NCBI RefSeq assembly: GCF_000194155.1
Contig: NZ_GL877881.1
Span: forward strand, 274,611 to 338,610
Length of the DNA: 64,000 bases
Reading direction: 5' to 3'
Source: Saccharopolyspora spinosa NRRL 18395
GTDB lineage: Bacteria; Actinomycetota; Actinomycetes; Mycobacteriales; Pseudonocardiaceae
The translations under genes were made by a program, and so were the position numbers. This document shows positions 18,019 to 27,068 of the stretch, one piece after another (the first letter of the stretch is position 1; every line of letters starts with the position of its first letter). The notes beneath the pieces were generated by a model, which saw only the letters and a list, made by a program, of their open reading frames with translations, made no database searches and was not told the origin of the DNA.

Positions 18019-19215
18019 ATGATAGAGGAGCTTGGAAAAGATTTCGTCAAAGATCCGCATAAGTACTACGAGCGGATGCGTTTATCTGGTCCGGTTTCTG
18101 AAGTTGTGCTTCCGCGCGGCCTTAAGGTTTGGATAGTAACGGGGAGTGCCGAGGCACGTTCGGTATTAATGGACCGAAGGTTGTGTAAGGATATTTGGTT
18201 CGGGACGGCGTTCGCCGGAAAGCATCTGCGTCCCAATGCGGTTCGTACTGCATGGCATCCTGATCTTGTTCGGTACAATCTACTTAACGTCGATCCTCCC
18301 GTGCATAGCCGACTGCGTCGCGCAATGGCGCGGGCACTTGACGCTGATTTGCTGAATCGGGTTGGCGAGCGTGTTGAAGTGACCACGAATGAGCTCGCAA
18401 GTAGGGTTCCGGTGGGTGAAACCATTGATCTAGTCGAGGCATTCGCTGCGCCGCTGGCATTCTCAGGCGTAGCCGAGTTGGTTGGAATCCCAGAACCTAA
18501 TCGTGAAGATGTGCATCGATGGACGATCCCATTGGTTTACTTTAGACCCGCCGAGGAGGTTTCAGAAGGTGGCGAGAATCTACTAGCACTCTTGAGGGGC
18601 CTGCTGGAGGATAGGCGAAGCCAACCTGGAGATGATCTCTTGTCTCGGCTAGCCCATCCGTCTGATCCCTCTGATGTGCTTAGTGATCAGGAATTAATTT
18701 CGCTGGTCAGCAACATGGTGATGGCAGGTTATGAAACAACCCAGCAGTTGATTTCCGTGGGTGTTCTCGGACTTATTGAACACCCTGAACAGCTGGCGAT
18801 CTTGCGTAGCGATCCGACCCGGGTTCCGAAGGCGTTAGACGAACTTCTGCGATGGGTGAGCCCTGCTCCTTTCAGCACGCCAAGATACACTACGGAAGAG
18901 ATCGAAATTGGTGGCGTGCGGGTGCCGAGAGGTGAGATTGTGCTCGTCGCTGTGGATGCAGTCAATCATGATCCCGAAGTTCGGTCTTGTCCACATGCGA
19001 TTGATTTCGATAGTTCACCCACGCATATCGCTTTCGGGCGAGGTATTCACTTTTGCGCTGGTGCTTCGTTGGCGCGCATGCAAGGAGAGTTGGCGTTTGC
19101 TGCGCTTCTTGAGCATTTCAAAGAATGGGAATTGATTTCCACCGTTGAAGATCTTGAATGGACACACACGCATATCACTAGAAGTCTTGAAAGTTTGCTG
19201 GTGCGACTGTCGTGA
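18019..19215 (+). CDS. Cytochrome P450 (CYP107-like, canonical)
   Basis: A 398-residue P450 with a canonical I-helix 'MAGYETT', K-helix 'ELLRW', and haem loop 'FGRGIHFCAGASLAR' (Cys near residue 344). It is last in the right operon, 32 bp after the ECH. The gene uses TTA leucine codons (for example 18082-18084) and has low third-position GC, which differs from the surrounding chromosome. Together with the first P450 it suggests two oxidations of the beta-branched acyl product. Confidence 0.92.
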   Translation: MIEELGKDFVKDPHKYYERMRLSGPVSEVVLPRGLKVWIVTGSAEARSVLMDRRLCKDIWFGTAFAGKHLRPNAVRTAWHPDLVRYNLLNVDPPVHSRLRRAMARALDADLLNRVGERVEVTTNELASRVPVGETIDLVEAFAAPLAFSGVAELVGIPEPNREDVHRWTIPLVYFRPAEEVSEGGENLLALLRGLLEDRRSQPGDDLLSRLAHPSDPSDVLSDQELISLVSNMVMAGYETTQQLISVGVLGLIEHPEQLAILRSDPTRVPKALDELLRWVSPAPFSTPRYTTEEIEIGGVRVPRGEIVLVAVDAVNHDPEVRSCPHAIDFDSSPTHIAFGRGIHFCAGASLARMQGELAFAALLEHFKEWELISTVEDLEWTHTHITRSLESLLVRLS

Positions 19216-19543
19216 AACACTGCGTTGTGGCGCTTGTGCCTTTCAGTATTTCGGCCCATTAAGACGTGCACATTAGTTGCCGCAGCGCAGTCCACACCAG
19301 ACTATTCACCCGGCAAACCGCACAAATGGTGGGCTGTTCCTGGACTTCAGTTCCAGTGGCAACACCGCCTTCCGCACAGCAGCCGACGTCCGAGGTTGAT
19401 TCGACGGGGCTCCGCGACCGGTGCTCGGCGGCCGCGCCGAGAGCCACGGTTGAACCGGTCCTAGGGCGGGTACGGCATCGGCAACGGCCTGTTCACCCCA
19501 CGTGACCGGCCCGGTCAGTACGTGCTGCCAACGGGAAGCGGAA
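19216..19543. other. Non-coding right border of the low-GC island
   Basis: 328 bp in which base composition returns from the island to the GC-rich chromosome. I see no gene, tRNA, inverted repeat or integrase site here. Confidence 0.6.
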
Positions 19544-20677
19544 ATGGTCAGGCCAGGCGATCAGCCAACCCTGCTCACCCTGGGAGTCGAGGAGGAATTC
19601 CTCCTCGTGGACCCGGAGACCTTGCAGCCTGCGGGCAGCGGGGTGGCTGTTTCGCGCGTCCGGCACGGCGGCGATGAAGGTGAGGTGCACCCCGAGTTGG
19701 CTCCCGCCCAGATCGAGGCGGCGAGCTCGGTGTGCCGCGACCTCCACGAACTGCGCCGGACGTTGATCCAGCTGCGCATGGAGCTCGCCACCGCCGCCGC
19801 CGAGCACGGCTGGCGACTGGCCGCCATCGGGGCGGCGCCGACCGGGCAGCCAGGGCCACCGCCGGTCACCGACACGCCCCGATACCGGCGGATATACGCC
19901 GAGTACGGCCCGATCGTCGAGGAGCAAGGGGTGTGCGGGTGCCACGTGCACGTGGGCACTCCGGACCTGGAATCGTCACTGCGCGCGAGCAACTGGCTGC
20001 GCCCGTGGCTGCCGGCCCTTCTGCTGGTCACCACGAATTCGCCGTTCTACCGCGGTGTCGACACCGGCTACGCGAGCTGGCGCTTCGCCCTGTGGTCCCG
20101 GTTGCCGACCGCGCGCCCGGCGCCCCACGTCACCTCGGTGGCTCACTACCGCGGCATCCTCGACTGTCTCCTGGCATCCGGCATGGTGATCGACCCCGGC
20201 ATGCTCTACTGGTACGCGCGACCTTCCGCGCACGTGCCGACCCTGGAGGTTCGGGTCGCCGACGCCGCCGCGACCGTGGACGAGGCCGTGCTGCTCGCCG
20301 GGCTCACCCGCGCATCGGTGACCGCCGCGCTCGCACCGGACGACCGGCTGCGCGGCCCCGAAAACGTCGATGACCAGATGCTGTGGGCCGCGTGCTGGCG
20401 TGCCGCTCGGGACGGGCTCGAGGGAGATGCCCTGGACGCCACCACCGGTCGGCTGATCCCCGCCTGGCAACTTCTGACCGGTCTGGTCGAACACCTGCGC
20501 CCGGTGCTCGAAGACAACGGCGATCTCGAGTTGGTCACCCAGCTGTTGCAGACCTTGCGGGCGCGCGGCAGCGCCGCGAGCCGCCAGCGTTCGGTGTACG
20601 GCCGGCGCTTCGACATCAGGGATGTCGTCGACCACGCCGTGACCGAGACGTGCCGCACCCGAGCCTCAAGGCCCTGA
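19544..20677 (+). CDS. Glutamate-cysteine ligase-like carboxylate-amine ligase (YbdK/GCS2 family)
   Basis: A 377-residue GCS2-family ATP-dependent carboxylate-amine ligase. 'TLGVEEEFLLVD' opens the fold, followed by 'ELAPAQIEAAS' and 'GCHVHVG' with metal-binding residues, and 'YWYARPSAHVPTLEVRVAD' near residue 225. ATG 19544 is chosen because the family motif begins within 12 residues and a purine-rich GGAAGCGGAA precedes it; a GTG at 19502 is possible. In actinomycetes such paralogues often make gamma-glutamyl amides of unknown partner, whereas EgtA/GshA are distinct. Substrate not predictable. Confidence 0.85.
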   Translation: MVRPGDQPTLLTLGVEEEFLLVDPETLQPAGSGVAVSRVRHGGDEGEVHPELAPAQIEAASSVCRDLHELRRTLIQLRMELATAAAEHGWRLAAIGAAPTGQPGPPPVTDTPRYRRIYAEYGPIVEEQGVCGCHVHVGTPDLESSLRASNWLRPWLPALLLVTTNSPFYRGVDTGYASWRFALWSRLPTARPAPHVTSVAHYRGILDCLLASGMVIDPGMLYWYARPSAHVPTLEVRVADAAATVDEAVLLAGLTRASVTAALAPDDRLRGPENVDDQMLWAACWRAARDGLEGDALDATTGRLIPAWQLLTGLVEHLRPVLEDNGDLELVTQLLQTLRARGSAASRQRSVYGRRFDIRDVVDHAVTETCRTRASRP

Positions 20678-20774
20678 ACAGCCATTTCGACTTCGCTCCC
20701 GGTGGGGGGCGGATCACGTGTTTTCGGCGGATCTTCCGGGTAAGTCCCGGTATATGACTCGGACAGGAGATGCC

Positions 20775-21878
20775 ATGAGGACACCACTGCACGCCTTGGC
20801 AGAGCATGGACAGAGCCCCTGGGTCGACTACTTGTCCCGGCGGTTCGTCCGCGACGGTGACTTGGCCGAGCTCGTGGAGCGGGGACTGGCCGGGGTGACG
20901 TCGAATCCCACGATCTTCCAGGGCGCCATCGCGGAAGGCGACTACTACGATGACCAGCTCCGCGAGGTGCTGGCCACGGAGACCGACCCCAAGGAGGTCT
21001 TCCTGGCCATCGCGCGCGAGGACATCCGGTACGCGTGCGACGTGCTCCGCCCGGTCTTCGACCGCAGCAAGGACACCCGGGACGGATGGGTCTCCTTGGA
21101 AGTCGATCCGCAACTGGCGAACGACACGCAGGCCACCATCGACGAGGCCGCTCGCCTGCACCGGATGATCGATCGCCCGAATCTGTTCGTGAAGATCCCC
21201 GGTACGCAGGCCGGCCTGCCGGCGATCGAGGAAACGATCGCCAGCGGGATCCCGGTCAACGTGACGCTGCTGTTCTCCCTGGAGCGGCACCGCAGCGCCG
21301 CCGAGGCTTACTTGCGGGGGTTGCGGCGACTCCGCGACAACGGCGGGGACCTGCGGTCGGTGACGTCCGTGGCGTCGTTCTTCGTCTCGCGGGTGGATAC
21401 CGAAGCCGACCGCCGACTGGACGCGATCGGTGGGCACGACGAGATCAAGGGCACCCTCGCTATCGCGAACGCCAAACTCGCTTACCGGACCTACGAGGAG
21501 TTGTTCACAGGTGCCGACTGGGAGGAACTCGCGGCGGCCGGCGCGAGCCCGCAGCGCTGCCTCTGGGCCTCCACTTCGACCAAGAACCCGCAGTACAGCG
21601 ACGTTCTCTACGTCGAAGAGCTCATCGGTCCCCAGACGGTGAACACCATGACGAGGGAGACGCTGCAGGACTTCCAGGACCACGGGCGCGTCGCGTACAC
21701 GCTGGAGCGCGATGTGGACGAGGCCCGCCGCACCTTCGACCGGTTCGCCGCTGCTGGTGTCGACTACGACGACGTGACCGCCGTGCTGGAACGCGAAGGA
21801 GTGGACAAGTTCGCCGCCTCGTTCCAGAAATTGTTCGACGAGATCACGCACAAACGCGACCAACTGGTGCGGACGTGA
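20775..21878 (+). CDS. tal: Transaldolase
   Basis: A 367-residue transaldolase of the long actinobacterial type. It transfers a dihydroxyacetone unit between sedoheptulose-7-phosphate and glyceraldehyde-3-phosphate in the pentose phosphate pathway. 'GVTSNPTIFQGAI' and 'NLFVKIPGTQAG' (Schiff-base Lys) and 'CLWASTSTKNPQYSD' are diagnostic. ATG 20775 is preceded by AGGAGA with 4-bp spacing, favouring it over upstream in-frame starts. The gluconate permease follows on the same strand, consistent with gluconate feeding the pentose phosphate pathway. Confidence 0.95.
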   Translation: MRTPLHALAEHGQSPWVDYLSRRFVRDGDLAELVERGLAGVTSNPTIFQGAIAEGDYYDDQLREVLATETDPKEVFLAIAREDIRYACDVLRPVFDRSKDTRDGWVSLEVDPQLANDTQATIDEAARLHRMIDRPNLFVKIPGTQAGLPAIEETIASGIPVNVTLLFSLERHRSAAEAYLRGLRRLRDNGGDLRSVTSVASFFVSRVDTEADRRLDAIGGHDEIKGTLAIANAKLAYRTYEELFTGADWEELAAAGASPQRCLWASTSTKNPQYSDVLYVEELIGPQTVNTMTRETLQDFQDHGRVAYTLERDVDEARRTFDRFAAAGVDYDDVTAVLEREGVDKFAASFQKLFDEITHKRDQLVRT

Positions 21879-21971
21879 CCGCCCTCGGTCGAACTGCGCG
21901 GTAAGACGACGCCGCAGTGGAGTGGAGTCCGTGCTGGCCCCACCATTGGAGGTGGCGCGAAGGAGCGCGAC

Positions 21972-23427
21972 ATGTTCGACTCGGCCACTTTCGCCGCAGC
22001 TGACGCGATCCACCAGCCGTGGACCGGTCACGACACCCAGACCCTGGTGGTGGCGGCGATCGGGATCGCCATCGTGGTGCTGCTGATCGTCGCGGCGAAG
22101 GTGCACGGCTTCCTCGCCCTGACCATCGGATCCCTGTTCGTCGGGATCGGGTCCGGCATCGGACTGGGCAAGGTCGCCCTCTCGTTCGAGAAAGGCGTCG
22201 GCGACGTGCTCGGCGGCGTCGGCGTGCTGATCGTCCTCGGTGCGATGCTCGGCAAGCTGCTCGCGGACTCCGGCGGGGCCGACGAGATCGTGGACAAGAT
22301 CCTGACCGGCGCACGCCACGGCTTGCCGTGGCGGATGGCGCTGATCGCCTTCATCATCGGCATCCCGATGTTCTTCGAGATCGGTCTCGTGCTGCTGATC
22401 CCCGTCATCATGCTGACGATCCGCCGGTCGAGGCTGCCCGCGATGTACCTGGCGATCCCGGCCCTCGCCGGCCTATCCGTCCTGCACGGCTTCGTTCCCC
22501 CGCATCCCGGGCCGCTGGTGGCGATCGCGAACGTGCACGCCAACGTCGGCATCACCCTGGCCATCGGCCTGATCATCGCGGTGCCCGCCGTGATCATCGC
22601 CGGACCGCTGTACGCCGCGGTGGCGGCGCGCCTGGTGCCCATCGGCGCCCTCGGTGCGGGCGGAGACCTCATCGCGCGCGGGTCGGGCGCGGGGTCTCCC
22701 GGGCGGTGCCGGGGGTGGCGAGGCGTCTGGGGCGGCGTCGGCCGAGGGCGAGCGCACGCGCCGCCCGAGCTTCACCTGGACGCTCGTCACGGTCCTCACC
22801 CCCGTGGTGCTGATGCTGGTCCGCGCCGCAGCCGACGTGTGGATGAGCAAGACCGCGTGGATCTACCCGTTCCTGCAGTTCATCGGGGACCCGATGGTGG
22901 CGTTGCTGATCGCCGTGCTGCTGGCGATGGTGACGTTCGGGACCAGTGTTGGCTTCACGCCACTCACCCTGACGACGAAGGTCGGCGAGAGCCTGCTGCC
23001 GATCGTCGGCGCCACGATGATCGTCGGGGCCGGTGGTGGCTTCAAGCAGGTGCTCGTGGACGGCGGCGCAGCCATCGCGATCGGTAAGGTCGCCGTTGCG
23101 TTGAGCCTGTCCACACTCGTGCTGGGCTGGCTGGTGGCTGTGATGGTGCGGCTTGCGACCGGGTCGGCCACGGTCGCAACCGTTACGGCGTCGGGCATCG
23201 TGGCCCCGTTCGCCGCCGACCTGCCGCCGACGCACCTTGCGCTGGTCGTGCTGGCAATCGGTGCCGGCTCGCTGTTCTTCTCCCACGTCAACGACGCCGG
23301 CTTCTGGATGGTCAAGAAGTACTTCGGCATGACCATCGGCCAGACCATCAAGTCCTGGTCGGTGATGGAGACGATCATCTCCGTGGTCGGCCTCGCCCTG
23401 ACGCTGCTGGTGTGGACCTTCTTCTAG
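21972..23427 (+). pseudogene. gntP: Gluconate:H+ symporter (GntP family), frameshifted
   Basis: The first frame from ATG 21972 (GAAGGAG upstream) gives about 235 residues of a GntP permease: 'GSLFVGIGSG', 'GAMLGKLLADSGGAD', 'HGFVPPHPGPLVAIANVHAN'. The rest of the protein ('TLVTVLTPVVLM', 'GAGSLFFSHVNDAGFWMVKKYFG') is in the next frame, to 23427. The switch lies within the cytosolic loop at about 22685-22720, which contains G runs of 4, 3 and 5; one base too many there would explain it. Joined, the protein would be about 485 residues, slightly longer than usual GntP. Either a real knock-out or a homopolymer sequencing error. Confidence 0.85.
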
Positions 23428-23612
23428 CGCCAGGTCAGAAGCAACGAAATTCGATCTCGAAGGAGCCCGCCGGGCTGACAGGGTTCGAACCTGCTCCCCT
23501 GCCCCGGCCAGATCCGCAACAGACGGTCAGTTGCGAAAACCTCGCAGCCGCAGGACAAACCCCGTGCGGCATCGGGTTCGCCGGTGACGGACGGGCCGTC
23601 ACCAGGCGGTGA

Positions 23613-24758
23613 TCAGAGCCAGCCGCGGCGTTTGAAGATGGCGTGCAGGCCGAGGCACACGGCGGCCATGAGGACGAGGGCGAAGGGATAGCCGAGGGCC
23701 CAGTGCAGTTCGGGCATGGCATCGAAGTTCATCCCGTACACCGTGCCGATCAGGGTGGGGGCGAACAGGATCGCGGCCCACGCGGAGATCTTCTTGATCT
23801 CCTCGTTCTGCGCATAGCTGGCCTCGGTCATCTTCTTCATCTCTTCGTTCTGGGCCTGGGTGACCAGCGTGGCGTTGACCGTGAGGATGTTGTCCAGCAT
23901 CTGCCGGAACCCGTCGACCCGCTCGGCGACGGTGGTGGCGTGGTCGGTGACGTCCCGCAGGTACCGCTGGAGCTCCTCGTCGATGCCGTACTTCTCGAAA
24001 CCCGCCTCCAGGCTGCGCAGGATCCCCAGCAGCGGACCGGTGGCCCGCTGGAACTCGATGACCTCGCGCGAGAGCTCGTAGATCCGCCGCGACACGTGCG
24101 GATCGGCGCCGAAGACCTCGGTCTCGATCTCGTCGATGTCGTTCTGCAGCCCGGCGATAACCGGCGCGTAACCGTCGACGACGTTGTCCAGCACCGCGTA
24201 GAGCACCGCCTCCGGCCCCCGGCCCAGCAGGTCCGGGTCGGCCTCCATCCGGTGGCGCACCGCCGCCAGGTCCGGGGCCTGGCCGTGGCGGACCGTGAGG
24301 ACGAAGTTCGGGCCGATGAACAGGTGCAGTTCGCTGAAGCTGACTTCCTCGGGCTCGTCCAGGTAGCGGGCGGCCCGCAGCACCACGAACAGCGTTTCGC
24401 CGTAGCGCTCGATCTTGGGCCGCTGGTGGGCGACGATCGCGTCCTCCACCGAGAGCTTGTGCAGGTCGAATTCCTCGGCCGCGGCCAGCAGTTCTTCCTC
24501 CGCGGGCCGGTAGAGCCCGATCCAGGCCATCGTGCCGTCGGCGCCGGGCAGGTGCCGGTACGTCTCGGCGAGGCTGGACGGCGTCGCCACCCGGCGGCCA
24601 TCCCGGTAGATCGCGGTGTCCACCAACGGCCGATCCGCCAACGGCACCTCTTCGGCCACGTGCGGATCCATCGACCGCTCCGGCGCCCGTGCCCGATCCC
24701 CCGGGTTCGTCGCCTCCCGGACGCGCTTGGCCCGGCGCAACGGCCGCCACTCGGACAT
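23613..24758 (-). CDS. corA: CorA-family Mg2+/Co2+ transporter
   Basis: A 381-residue CorA protein. ATG 24758 follows AGGAGGTG. A long cytosolic N-terminal alpha/beta domain is followed by the stalk helix and two C-terminal TM helices joined by the pore-loop signature GMN ('TVYGMNFDAMPE'). The stalk carries two 'AQNEE(M/I)KK' segments, a form I also associate with other actinobacterial CorA proteins. It is a pentameric inner-membrane channel. It is convergent with the permease gene; the 185-bp gap between them holds no clear terminator. Confidence 0.93.
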   Translation of the reverse strand: MSEWRPLRRAKRVREATNPGDRARAPERSMDPHVAEEVPLADRPLVDTAIYRDGRRVATPSSLAETYRHLPGADGTMAWIGLYRPAEEELLAAAEEFDLHKLSVEDAIVAHQRPKIERYGETLFVVLRAARYLDEPEEVSFSELHLFIGPNFVLTVRHGQAPDLAAVRHRMEADPDLLGRGPEAVLYAVLDNVVDGYAPVIAGLQNDIDEIETEVFGADPHVSRRIYELSREVIEFQRATGPLLGILRSLEAGFEKYGIDEELQRYLRDVTDHATTVAERVDGFRQMLDNILTVNATLVTQAQNEEMKKMTEASYAQNEEIKKISAWAAILFAPTLIGTVYGMNFDAMPELHWALGYPFALVLMAAVCLGLHAIFKRRGWL

Positions 24759-25107
24759 CGCACACCTCCTGGACGATCGCGGGCGAGCGTTGGCCACGGG
24801 ACGGAAGCGCGTCCCGGTCGCCATCGCGCTGAGCGTACCCAGTGCCATCCGTGGTTCGTCGAAGTCGGCCCGTCAACCCGGCCCGTTCGTCAGCTGTGCT
24901 TGCGCCAGCCTGCTCGATGATCGCGCGAAGGCGTGGAACGAGATCGTCCGCATTGGGCGCGTTGTCGGATCGGGCAGCCACTGGAACAACAGGACACGGC
25001 CACCTACTCGCAGCCGTGGGCGCTGACCGAGGGAAAGCACCATCTCGGCGACCCTTCCGGCCACGCCAGCACCGGCGCGCGCCCCCGAACGGCGGGCGCC
25101 ACCGTGC
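24759..25107. other. Intergenic region upstream of corA
   Basis: 349 bp holding the corA ribosome site (24760-24775) and presumably its promoter. I see no gene or structured repeat. Confidence 0.5.
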
Positions 25108-25449
25108 TCACTCGGGACGGTCGAGTTGCTCGCCGTGGTGTTCCAGCAGCGCCGCCAGTCGCCGCACCTCGGCCGCCACCGTCGGATCTTGGTCGCAAAT
25201 CCGGTCCGCGAGGTGTCCAACGCAAGCCACCACCGCTGCGCAGCACCGCAGGATGTGCCCCCGCGCTTCCGGGGAAGACCAGCACTCCTCGCGCTCCAGG
25301 CAGTTGCCGACCAGCCAGCACGCCAGGCTGAGCTCGTGGACGATCTGGTTGTGCAGTCCAGACACTTCTTCGTCGTACATGCGTGGAGGGTGCGGGATGT
25401 CGCTGGCTTCGGCCCGCCGAATCGGCGGCCTGCCCGGCAACCGGATCAT
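25108..25449 (-). CDS. Small hypothetical cysteine-containing protein
   Basis: 113 residues, not recognised. The start is set at ATG 25449 because it overlaps the stop of the upstream gene (TGATG), implying coupled translation; an internal Met at 25380 is an alternative. From residue 24 on it looks genuinely coding: 'YDEEVSGLHNQIVHELSLA' helical, cysteines at 'ACWLVGNC' and 'RCCAAVVACVG', then an acidic helix. It is co-transcribed with the NAD-binding/DUF2867 protein. Confidence 0.55.
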   Translation of the reverse strand: MIRLPGRPPIRRAEASDIPHPPRMYDEEVSGLHNQIVHELSLACWLVGNCLEREECWSSPEARGHILRCCAAVVACVGHLADRICDQDPTVAAEVRRLAALLEHHGEQLDRPE

Positions 25450-26936
25450 CAACAGTGTCGATCGAGCGCACCTCGCGAGGCTGCGCCGAGGATTCTGCGC
25501 ACCATGCCACCGAAGACCAAGCCGTGGAAGGGCGCGACACCCCACCAGTACACGTGTCCGAGCAGCCCCCTCGGGATGAAGACCGCGCACTGCCGGTAGC
25601 GCGCGCCGCCGCACGCGGGTTCGACGGACAGCTCCAACCACGCCCGCCCAGGCACCTTCATCTCGGCGCGCAGCCGGAGAAAACGGCCCTCCTCCATTCT
25701 CTCGACGCGCCACCAGTCCAGCGCGTCTCCGGTGCGCAGTCGTCGCGGATCCCGCCGGCCGCGGCGCAGGCCGACGCCACCGGCCAGTCGGTCCATCCAC
25801 CCCCGCACCGCCCACGCGAGCGGGAACGAGTACCAACCGTTGCGACCGCCGATGCCCTCGACGACCCGCCAGACGTCCTCCGGGGACGACTTCGACGCAC
25901 CCTCGCGCACATCCCGGTAGACCGTGCCGCCGGACCACGGTGGGTCCGTTGGAAGCGCCTCCCACGGGGCACCGGTCGGCGAGGCGTCCGCCCACCGCGT
26001 CTCCACCTCGCCACGCTGAATCTTGCGCAACGCCATCGCGACGGCGTCCCGGAAGCAGGTCAATCCGCCCTCGGGTGGCGGGAGTTGATCTCCGACGTCG
26101 TGGTCGGAGCAGACCGCCTCGTTGATCAACGACTGGATGAGCGGCGCGCCGATGCTGCGCGGCACGGGCGTGACGATGTTGATCCAGTGGGAGCTGAGCT
26201 CGGGCGAGAGGACCTTGACCGGCAGCATCCGCCGCCGCGGCAACCCGGCCACCGCCGCATAGGTGTTCATCATGTCCGCATAGGTCAGCACGTCCGGGCC
26301 GCCGATGTCGAAGCTCCGGTTGACGTCGGCCGGCAGGTCTGTGGCGGCGGCAAGGTAGTGCAGCACGTCCCGCACGGCGATCGGCTGGACCCGGTTGCGC
26401 ACCCAGCGCGGCGTGACCATCACCGGCAGGCGCTCGGTGAGGTAGCGCAGCATCTCGAAGCTCGCGGAGCCGGAGCCGATGATCACCGCCGCCTGCAGCA
26501 CCGCGGTGGGCACGCCGCTGCCCAGCAGGATCTCACCGACTTCGGCACGCGAGCGGAGGTGCTCGGAAAGCTCCCCGGAAGCGGGATGCACACCACCCAG
26601 GTACACGATCCGCGAAATCCCGACCCGCTCGGCCTCTCGAGCCGCGATGGACGCCGAACGCCGGTCCAGATCGCTGAAGCCCTTCTGCTGCAAGGAATGC
26701 ACGAGGTAGAACAGGACATCGGCGCCGTCGCAGGCGGCCCGCACCGCGTCGGCGTCGAGCAGGTCCCCGCGCGCCACCTCAACCTGGTCCCGCCACGGCA
26801 CGTCGCGGAGCTTCTCCGGCGAACGGACCAGGCAGCGCACTCGGTGGCCATCGGCGAGCAGACGCGGCACCAGCCGACCGCCGACGTAGCCGGTCGCTCC
26901 GGTCACCAGGCACAACTTCGATGCACCAGCCGCCAT
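25449..26936 (-). CDS. NAD(P)-binding SDR protein with C-terminal DUF2867 domain
   Basis: A 495-residue two-domain protein. Residues 1-300: atypical/extended short-chain dehydrogenase with the nucleotide motif 'LVTGATGYVGGRLVPRLL' and 'YLGGVHPASGELSEHLRSR'. Residues 340-490: DUF2867 lipid/ligand-binding-like domain ('YSFPLAWAVRGWMDRLAGG', 'RAWLELSVEP', 'RGLLGHVYWW'). The Tyr-x3-Lys of classical SDRs is not evident. It is divergent from the photolyase, an arrangement common for this family in actinobacteria, which suggests light or DNA-damage regulation; its reaction is unknown. Confidence 0.82.
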   Translation of the reverse strand: MAAGASKLCLVTGATGYVGGRLVPRLLADGHRVRCLVRSPEKLRDVPWRDQVEVARGDLLDADAVRAACDGADVLFYLVHSLQQKGFSDLDRRSASIAAREAERVGISRIVYLGGVHPASGELSEHLRSRAEVGEILLGSGVPTAVLQAAVIIGSGSASFEMLRYLTERLPVMVTPRWVRNRVQPIAVRDVLHYLAAATDLPADVNRSFDIGGPDVLTYADMMNTYAAVAGLPRRRMLPVKVLSPELSSHWINIVTPVPRSIGAPLIQSLINEAVCSDHDVGDQLPPPEGGLTCFRDAVAMALRKIQRGEVETRWADASPTGAPWEALPTDPPWSGGTVYRDVREGASKSSPEDVWRVVEGIGGRNGWYSFPLAWAVRGWMDRLAGGVGLRRGRRDPRRLRTGDALDWWRVERMEEGRFLRLRAEMKVPGRAWLELSVEPACGGARYRQCAVFIPRGLLGHVYWWGVAPFHGLVFGGMVRRILGAASRGALDRHC

Positions 26937-26949
26937 CCCGCCAACCCTA

Positions 26950-26964
26950 AGGACCGCTGGTCCT
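26950..26964. promoter_or_regulatory. Inverted repeat in the SDR/photolyase divergent promoter
   Basis: AGGACC-GCT-GGTCCT, 6-bp arms around 3 nt, 14 bp upstream of the SDR start and about 105 bp from the photolyase start. It is a candidate operator for a shared regulator. Confidence 0.35.
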
Positions 26965-27068
26965 ACCGCAAGTCGCGCTGGTCTTGCCGTGCGGTACAGG
27001 CCCATCCGCGATCCGGCCGACTGGTAGCCTCCGTCAGATTCCGGTGTAGACAGACGAGGCCGAAGCCA

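Noticed and set aside
8322-19215. Prophage or integrative element carrying the cassette
   Set aside because: No integrase, recombinase, tRNA target or direct-repeat ends at either border.
23480-23515. GGTTCGAACC motif resembling a tRNA T-arm
   Set aside because: The T-stem cannot form five pairs around the loop and no acceptor, D or anticodon arms can be folded nearby.
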